Below are positions 59,662 through 64,000 of a stretch of 64,000 nt of DNA, piece after piece. The stretch is from positions 1 to 64,000 of the forward strand of contig JAIXUG010000028.1 of assembly GCA_027484105.1 (NCBI GenBank), read 5' to 3'. The position numbers and the translations under genes were made by a program. The stretch is from Comamonadaceae bacterium. GTDB lineage: Bacteria > Pseudomonadota > Gammaproteobacteria > Burkholderiales > Burkholderiaceae_C. Each line of letters starts with the position of its first letter. Position 1 is the stretch's first letter. Below the pieces are notes generated by a model. The model made no database searches and was not told the origin of the DNA. It worked only from the letters and a program-made list of their open reading frames with translations.

Positions 59662-59886
59662 CTAAATGATGTGGGACATGAAGGTGTACACCGCAGCTTT
59701 GACCCCCTGACTCATGCTCTTGGCATCTTCAGCACCGGGCAACAAATCGCGCCAGTGAACGCCGACCAGCTTGGCCAGAACGACGACCACAAACAGACAA
59801 CCGAATCCGATGAGAAAGATGGACCAATACGCCGGGGATTCATCCGCACGCGAATGGTCCTCGTTGAGGTGGGTGGTGTTTTGCAT
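59662..59886 (-). CDS. Unrecognised 74-residue single-span protein between pufB and pufA
   Basis: ATG 59886 ([13 protein letters not shown]) with CGGAG upstream; a TTG seven codons earlier is less likely. Acidic N-terminus (1-20), one membrane helix (about 21-43, [19 protein letters not shown]), a post-membrane [13 protein letters not shown], and a tail ending [13 protein letters not shown]. It is not an antenna polypeptide: no membrane His in the LH position and no PWF/LDG motif. The layout (polar head, one span, LLP, 25-residue tail with hydrophobic end) recalls PufX, but similarity is by eye only and PufX genes follow pufM. Tight spacing (10 bases to pufA, 43 from pufB) makes it a puf operon gene. 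Confidence 0.85.
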   Translation of the reverse strand: MQNTTHLNEDHSRADESPAYWSIFLIGFGCLFVVVVLAKLVGVHWRDLLPGAEDAKSMSQGVKAAVYTFMSHII

Positions 59887-59929
59887 GACAGTGACTCCGT
59901 CAATCAATGGTTAAAAAACAGGCTCTGAA

Positions 59930-60073
59930 TCAGAACCAGGGACGCCACGCCCAGACCAGGATGTGGGCCAACACAGCAACTGCTGTAAAGCCCACGGTGC
60001 CCTGCATCCAGTAGTGGTGGAACTCCTGGGCTTCCTCATCGGTGAGTCCGGAAATTGATGTCTTGGTGGACAT
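59930..60073 (-). CDS. pufB: LH1 antenna beta subunit
   Basis: 47 residues, found by hand: [20 protein letters not shown], then a span with the Mg-ligand His and ending WAWRPWF, the canonical LH1 beta end. AGGAG lies six bases before ATG 60073. It pairs with PufA in the LH1 ring around the reaction centre. Confidence 0.96.
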   Translation of the reverse strand: MSTKTSISGLTDEEAQEFHHYWMQGTVGFTAVAVLAHILVWAWRPWF

Positions 60074-60085
60074 GTTTTGCTCCTG

Positions 60086-60220
60086 TTAACGAGGCCTTGC
60101 GACCCGGGTTGCGCACAGCCCGCGCAGATGGGCATCCGCAGCCAACGGCCACGACATCCTGGGCAAGGCACCGACCCTGTCGGCCCCTGCTGTTGTGAGT
60201 GACGGGTTTGGCGTCTTCAT
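60086..60220 (-). CDS. 44-codon ORF linking bchZ and pufB (leader-like or PufQ-position ORF)
   Basis: ATG 60220 overlaps the bchZ stop as ATGA, and TAA at 60086-60088 lies 12 bases before the pufB ATG, just ahead of its ribosome binding site. The product ([20 protein letters not shown] and a basic Arg-rich end) has no membrane span and does not resemble the 70-odd residue PufQ found at this place in Rhodobacter. It may be a coupling or leader ORF. Confidence 0.35.
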   Translation of the reverse strand: MKTPNPSLTTAGADRVGALPRMSWPLAADAHLRGLCATRVARPR

Positions 60221-61743
60221 GCCGCCACCCCCAGACCCAGTTCGCGGCTGGCCGCGTTCACATGGGCTTCGGTCACTTCGTTTTGGCCTTGCGCCTGCGA
60301 CAGCTGCTCGGCCTGATCGCGCAAACGCTTGGCCGCAGAAATCTGCACCAGCACCGGTTGGCTCTGCACCACATCGCGCAAACGCTGCTGGGCCTGCTCT
60401 TGCCAGCTGGCATTGGGGGCCACCACGCCACGCGCCTGCGTGGCTTCGACCTTGTCCATGTCGGTGCCCAAAGGCAGAATGTGGAACAGCGCATCAAACA
60501 GGGCGTTGCACACCTCTTGCACCACATAACTGGCCCCGCTGTACCCCATGAAAGGGGTGCCGGTGTGGCGGCGGATGATGGCGCCCGGGAACGAGGCCGG
60601 AATGAAGGCCGCCCGCATCGGGCCGCCCCCGGAGATTTCGCTCAGGTACATGCGCTCGTTGTAGCTGCCGAACATGATCAGGGGCGTCTGGGTCTTGACC
60701 AGTTCGCGCACAGTGGCGTTGTCGGTCTTGGTGCCTGCGGTGCGAGAGATGCTGAAGCGGCAGGGCAAGCCCATCTCTTTTTCGAGAAAGTTTTTGAGGC
60801 CCCGCGAATAGGTCTCGCCGGCCACCACGGCAAAGCTCGCGGTGGCAAAAAAGTCTTGCGTGACCGAGCGCCACAAATCCCACATGGGTTTGAGGGTGGT
60901 GTGCTTTTCCCGCTCAATGAAGGGCTCGGGGTCGAGGTGGAGCAGTTGACCGAGCTTGCGCAGGAAGTTGGTGGTGCTGTGCAGGCCGATGGGTGCTTGC
61001 AGGTAGGGACGCTCTAGCGACTCACACAACATGCGGCCAAATTCACGGTACATGCAAATGTTCACATCGGCTTCGACCAGTCGGGACACATCGGCCAGGT
61101 GACTGCCCAGCGGAAAGACCATGTTGACCTCGGCCCCGATGCCCTGCACCAGTCGGCGGATTTCGGCCAGGTCACTGGCGCTGTTGAAGGTGCCGTAGCA
61201 CGGTCCAATGATGTTGACGCGGGGTTTTTCACCCTCCGGGCGATCTGCAAACGGTTTGCGCGCAGGCACTTTGCGCAGGCCGTACTCGCTCCAGAGCCAG
61301 TACATGGCGCGGTTGGCGCATTGCCACTGGTCTTCGTCGATGGTGCGCGGCAAAAAGCGGGCGATGTTGGTGCCTTCGGGCGTCACGCCGCCGCCGATCA
61401 TCTCGGCGATCGAGCCGGTCACCACCACGGCGGGCAACTCGGGGTCGAGCGTGGCATGGGCGCGCTTCATGGCGCCTTCGGTGCCTTCGCGGCCCAGCTG
61501 TTCTTCGGCCAGACCTGTCACCACAATCGGCAATTCGTGCGGGGGCAAGGCGTCGGTGTAGTGCAGCACCGAGGTCACCGGCAGGTTTTCGCAACCCACC
61601 GGACCATCGATCACCACTTGCAAACCCTTGATGGCGGTGAACACATACACCGCACCCCAGTAGCCGCCTGCGCGGTCATGGTCCAGGATGAGCGGCGACT
61701 TGGGCGCGGCCGTTGTGGGGCTTGCAGGAGACATTTGGTTCAT
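60217..61743 (-). CDS. bchZ: Chlorophyllide a reductase subunit Z
   Basis: 508 residues, nitrogenase-like beta-type component. [22 protein letters not shown] and [19 protein letters not shown] carry cluster and substrate region motifs. With BchY it reduces the C7-C8 bond of ring B using electrons from BchX. ATG overlaps the bchY stop. Confidence 0.97.
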   Translation of the reverse strand: MNQMSPASPTTAAPKSPLILDHDRAGGYWGAVYVFTAIKGLQVVIDGPVGCENLPVTSVLHYTDALPPHELPIVVTGLAEEQLGREGTEGAMKRAHATLDPELPAVVVTGSIAEMIGGGVTPEGTNIARFLPRTIDEDQWQCANRAMYWLWSEYGLRKVPARKPFADRPEGEKPRVNIIGPCYGTFNSASDLAEIRRLVQGIGAEVNMVFPLGSHLADVSRLVEADVNICMYREFGRMLCESLERPYLQAPIGLHSTTNFLRKLGQLLHLDPEPFIEREKHTTLKPMWDLWRSVTQDFFATASFAVVAGETYSRGLKNFLEKEMGLPCRFSISRTAGTKTDNATVRELVKTQTPLIMFGSYNERMYLSEISGGGPMRAAFIPASFPGAIIRRHTGTPFMGYSGASYVVQEVCNALFDALFHILPLGTDMDKVEATQARGVVAPNASWQEQAQQRLRDVVQSQPVLVQISAAKRLRDQAEQLSQAQGQNEVTEAHVNAASRELGLGVAA

Positions 61744-63293
61744 GAACCCATCTCCTCGGCTTTGCGCTTTTTCAGCAATTTTTCAATCTGACGTCGGGTC
61801 TCGGCCTTGAACTCGGGGCGGTCCTTGGGCACCGACTCCCACACACCAGCAGCGTGGCCTGCGCCCACATCGCCAAAGAAATCCTTCATGGCGTCAAATC
61901 GGGCCTGGTTGCCCATCGCCGCTTGCACCACCTGCACCAGCGACCCGGCACCGGCCACGCCCATCAGGGGCCTGGCCGAAATCAGGTTGGTGAAGTACAG
62001 GGAAGGCACACTGTTTTGCTTGGCGATCTGCACCACCGGTGTGGTGCCGATGGCCAGCTGTGGCCGGTATTCGTACATGGCGTTCAGGTCTTGCTCCAAG
62101 GAGGCGCGCATTTGCACCTGCACGCCTTTGGCCTGGAGCCACTCGATGTCGTGCGCGTTCCATTCGGTCGCGGGGCAGGCGGAGCCGACGTAGCGCACAT
62201 CGGCACCACACTCGATCAGCAAACGCCCCACCAGCAACTCGGAGCCTTCGTAGCCGCTCAGGGTGATGCGGCCAGAAATGGGCTTTTGCATCAAGAGACC
62301 CCGCATTTGCGTGAGCGCCTGGTTGCGCGCCAGATCGATCTGCGACTGGGCAATGCCTGCCGCCTGGCCGATGTTTTGCAACCAGTCTTGCGTGCCTTCC
62401 AGACCCACCGGGGCCGAGCCCACCACGGGGCGACCCGCCGCTTTGAACTCGCGCACGCTGGCGGTGTAAAACGGGTGGATGGCCGCAGCCACCGAACAGT
62501 CGAGCGCCGCATACAACTCGCGCCATTCGCGGGTGGGCACCACCGGGCCTGCGGCCAAGCCCATGGGGGCCAGCATCTGACCGATGATGACCGGATCGGC
62601 CGGGAACATCTCGCCCAGCAAAGCCACTGTGGGCAAGGCGCCTCGGCCTGCGCGAGGCGCGGCCACCGGACCGTTGATGATTTCTTCGCGGGCGTATTTG
62701 AGCATGGCCCCGGCCAGCACGTCCTTGGCCTCGGCATGGGTGGGCACCCCAAAGCCAGGCACGTCAATGCCGATGATGCGCACGCCGTTGATCTCTTTGG
62801 GCAGCAGCTGCAGCGGCACACCACTGGCAGTGGGCACACACAGGTTGATGATCACCACGGTGTCGACCTTGTCCGGGTCGGCCTCGGCGTGCACCGCTTC
62901 GCGGATGTCTTCGAACAACTTGCCGGTGACGAGCGACTCGGAGTTGAAAGGCACATAACCCACACTGCGGCGCGCGCCGTAAAAATGCGAGGTGAACGTC
63001 AGGCCATACACGCAGCAGGCCGAGCCCGACAGCACGGTGGCGGTGCGCTTCATGCGCAGACCCACGCGCAGCGAGCCAAACGCCGGGCACATGCTTTGCG
63101 GCTGGTCATGCGGGCCCGCATCCGGCTGGCGCGGGTAGTCGCGGGCGTATTGGTCGAGCACCTCGGACTTGCCGGCTTCCTTGGCAGCCGCCACCATGGC
63201 TTCGGTGCCCGCGTGGCAGCCCATGCCGTCGCCTTTCAGGCCTGCGGGGTTCGCAGCTTGGGGGCTGGGATGGATCGGGATGGTGCGTGTCAT
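61740..63293 (-). CDS. bchY: Chlorophyllide a reductase subunit Y
   Basis: 517 residues. [39 protein letters not shown] and [19 protein letters not shown] hold the cysteines expected for the NifD-like subunit of chlorophyllide reductase. It forms the catalytic YZ heterotetramer with BchZ. Confidence 0.97.
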   Translation of the reverse strand: MTRTIPIHPSPQAANPAGLKGDGMGCHAGTEAMVAAAKEAGKSEVLDQYARDYPRQPDAGPHDQPQSMCPAFGSLRVGLRMKRTATVLSGSACCVYGLTFTSHFYGARRSVGYVPFNSESLVTGKLFEDIREAVHAEADPDKVDTVVIINLCVPTASGVPLQLLPKEINGVRIIGIDVPGFGVPTHAEAKDVLAGAMLKYAREEIINGPVAAPRAGRGALPTVALLGEMFPADPVIIGQMLAPMGLAAGPVVPTREWRELYAALDCSVAAAIHPFYTASVREFKAAGRPVVGSAPVGLEGTQDWLQNIGQAAGIAQSQIDLARNQALTQMRGLLMQKPISGRITLSGYEGSELLVGRLLIECGADVRYVGSACPATEWNAHDIEWLQAKGVQVQMRASLEQDLNAMYEYRPQLAIGTTPVVQIAKQNSVPSLYFTNLISARPLMGVAGAGSLVQVVQAAMGNQARFDAMKDFFGDVGAGHAAGVWESVPKDRPEFKAETRRQIEKLLKKRKAEEMGS

Positions 63294-63326
63294 GGCCTGT
63301 TCCTGTGGGTGTTTCGGCGGCTGCGT

Positions 63327-64000
63327 TCAAGCAGCGTCGTAGACGACTTCCAGTGAAGGCTTGATGTCTTCGTGCTTGCCCACCATGTCGAACACGGTGG
63401 CGGGTTCGAGCACCACGTTGCGACCGACCACGTCGGCGCTGAACAAGCCCAGCAATTGGTCTTGCGTTTGGGGTTTGGGTCGCTGGGGTGGCGCTTCGGC
63501 GACGTTTTTGGCCAACTCGGCAAACAACGGCCCCCACTCGCCATCAGGGCGACCAATGATTTCGTAGCTGGCGCTCTTGCGGCGAATGTCCTCGTTGGCC
63601 GGGATTGCGGCCAGCACCGGAATGCCCGCGTTGGCCGCAAAGGTCTGGGCCTCGCCCGTGCCATCGTCTTTGTTGATGACCATGCCCGCCACGCCCACGT
63701 TGCCACCGAGCTTGCGGAAATACTCCACGGCACTGCAGACGTTGTTGGCCACGTACAGCGACTGCAAATCGTTGCTCGCAACCACAATGACTTTTTGGCA
63801 CATGTCACGGGCAATGGGCAGGCCGAAACCGCCGCACACCACGTCGCCCAAAAAGTCGAGCAGCACGTAGTCGAAGCCCCAATCGTGAAAGCCCAGTTTT
63901 TCGAGCGTTTCGAAGCCGTGGATGATGCCGCGACCGCCGCAGCCGCGACCGACTTCGGGGCCACCCAATTCCATGGCGAACACCCCATCGCGCTTGAAGC
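63327..64000 (-). CDS. bchX: Chlorophyllide a reductase iron protein subunit X (N-terminus beyond window)
   Basis: The frame is open to the right edge. Visible part: FKRDGVFAMELGGPEVGRGC with cluster Cys, [18 protein letters not shown] with the second cluster Cys, and the C-terminal region. BchX is the NifH/BchL-like ATPase delivering electrons to BchYZ. The P-loop part is outside the window. It lies 33 bases before bchY. Confidence 0.96.
   Translation of the reverse strand, partial: FKRDGVFAMELGGPEVGRGCGGRGIIHGFETLEKLGFHDWGFDYVLLDFLGDVVCGGFGLPIARDMCQKVIVVASNDLQSLYVANNVCSAVEYFRKLGGNVGVAGMVINKDDGTGEAQTFAANAGIPVLAAIPANEDIRRKSASYEIIGRPDGEWGPLFAELAKNVAEAPPQRPKPQTQDQLLGLFSADVVGRNVVLEPATVFDMVGKHEDIKPSLEVVYDAA

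Noticed and set aside
59662..59886. Calling this ORF a second LH1 alpha or beta gene
   Set aside because: It lacks the membrane histidine ligand and the conserved terminal motifs of antenna polypeptides.
60086..60220. Calling this ORF pufQ
   Set aside because: It sits in the pufQ position, but it has no membrane span, is much shorter and lacks visible PufQ similarity; kept only as an unnamed ORF.
61854..63356. 500-codon plus-strand frame opposite bchY
   Set aside because: Antisense shadow of bchY, compositionally biased to His, Gly, Arg and Ala.

Overview
The window is a nearly complete photosynthesis gene cluster of an anoxygenic phototrophic proteobacterium. I place it among the Betaproteobacteria (Burkholderiales, Comamonadaceae-like). 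The pointers are the GC-rich coding sequence, the HiPIP gene, BciB as 8-vinyl reductase, a puf operon with a tetraheme cytochrome (pufC) and no pufX after pufM, and a pucBAC LH2 operon. The taxonomic placement is inference; the phototrophy is read directly from the proteins. AcsF and CrtA use oxygen, and no bchE or bchJ is seen, so pigment synthesis here looks oxygen-compatible.

Layout. 0-0.4 kb: 3' end of hemE. 0.5-7.8 kb (minus): complete cytochrome c maturation operon ccmABCDEFGHI, transcribed away from a PpsR-type palindrome. 8.0-8.4 kb: HiPIP. 8.6-14.4 kb (plus): nnrU-like gene, bciB, bchI, bchD, bchO. 14.4-17.3 kb: K+/H+ antiporter, alpha/beta hydrolase and tspO. 17.4-20.9 kb (minus): bchG, a BCD-family transporter (bch2) and bchP. 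21.0-23.3 kb (minus): aerR and ppsR regulators. 23.6-40.9 kb (plus): bchF-N-B-H-L-M, lhaA, puhABC, acsF, puhE, crtI, crtB and a stand-alone BLUF photoreceptor. 40.9-49.3 kb (minus): a defence island with a type I restriction-modification system (hsdR frameshifted), a small toxin-antitoxin pair, and DUF4268 and DUF3800 proteins. 49.5-51.05 kb: LysE-family exporter and an RRM protein, closed by a strong bidirectional terminator. 51.1-64 kb (minus): bchX(partial)-Y-Z, pufB, an unrecognised small membrane protein, pufA-L-M-C, crtA-D-C, and pucB-A-C followed by a 31-residue membrane ORF.

How the genes work together. BchI/D/H insert Mg2+, BchM methylates, AcsF closes ring E, BchL/N/B reduce protochlorophyllide, BciB reduces the 8-vinyl group, BchX/Y/Z reduce ring B, BchF hydrates the 3-vinyl group, and BchG/BchP add and reduce the tail. 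CrtB/I/C/D/A make spheroidene-type carotenoids; crtE, crtF and bchC are not in the window and probably lie beyond the right edge. PufLM, PuhA and PufC form the reaction centre, with LH1 (PufBA) and LH2 (PucBA). PuhBCE, LhaA, PucC and Bch2 assist assembly. Ccm supplies c-type hemes for PufC, and HiPIP is a likely electron donor to it. Seven perfect TGT-N12-ACA palindromes (PpsR/CrtJ consensus) lie upstream of ccmA, nnrU-bciB/HiPIP, bchI, bchG (two) and bchF (two).

Most worth a second look: the 74-residue single-span protein between pufB and pufA, reminiscent of PufX in layout; the F44-L45 pair in LH2 alpha, the signature of blue-shifted B800-820 complexes; the separate BLUF and AerR proteins that together resemble a split AppA; and a crtC gene without a normal start codon ahead of its conserved N-terminus.
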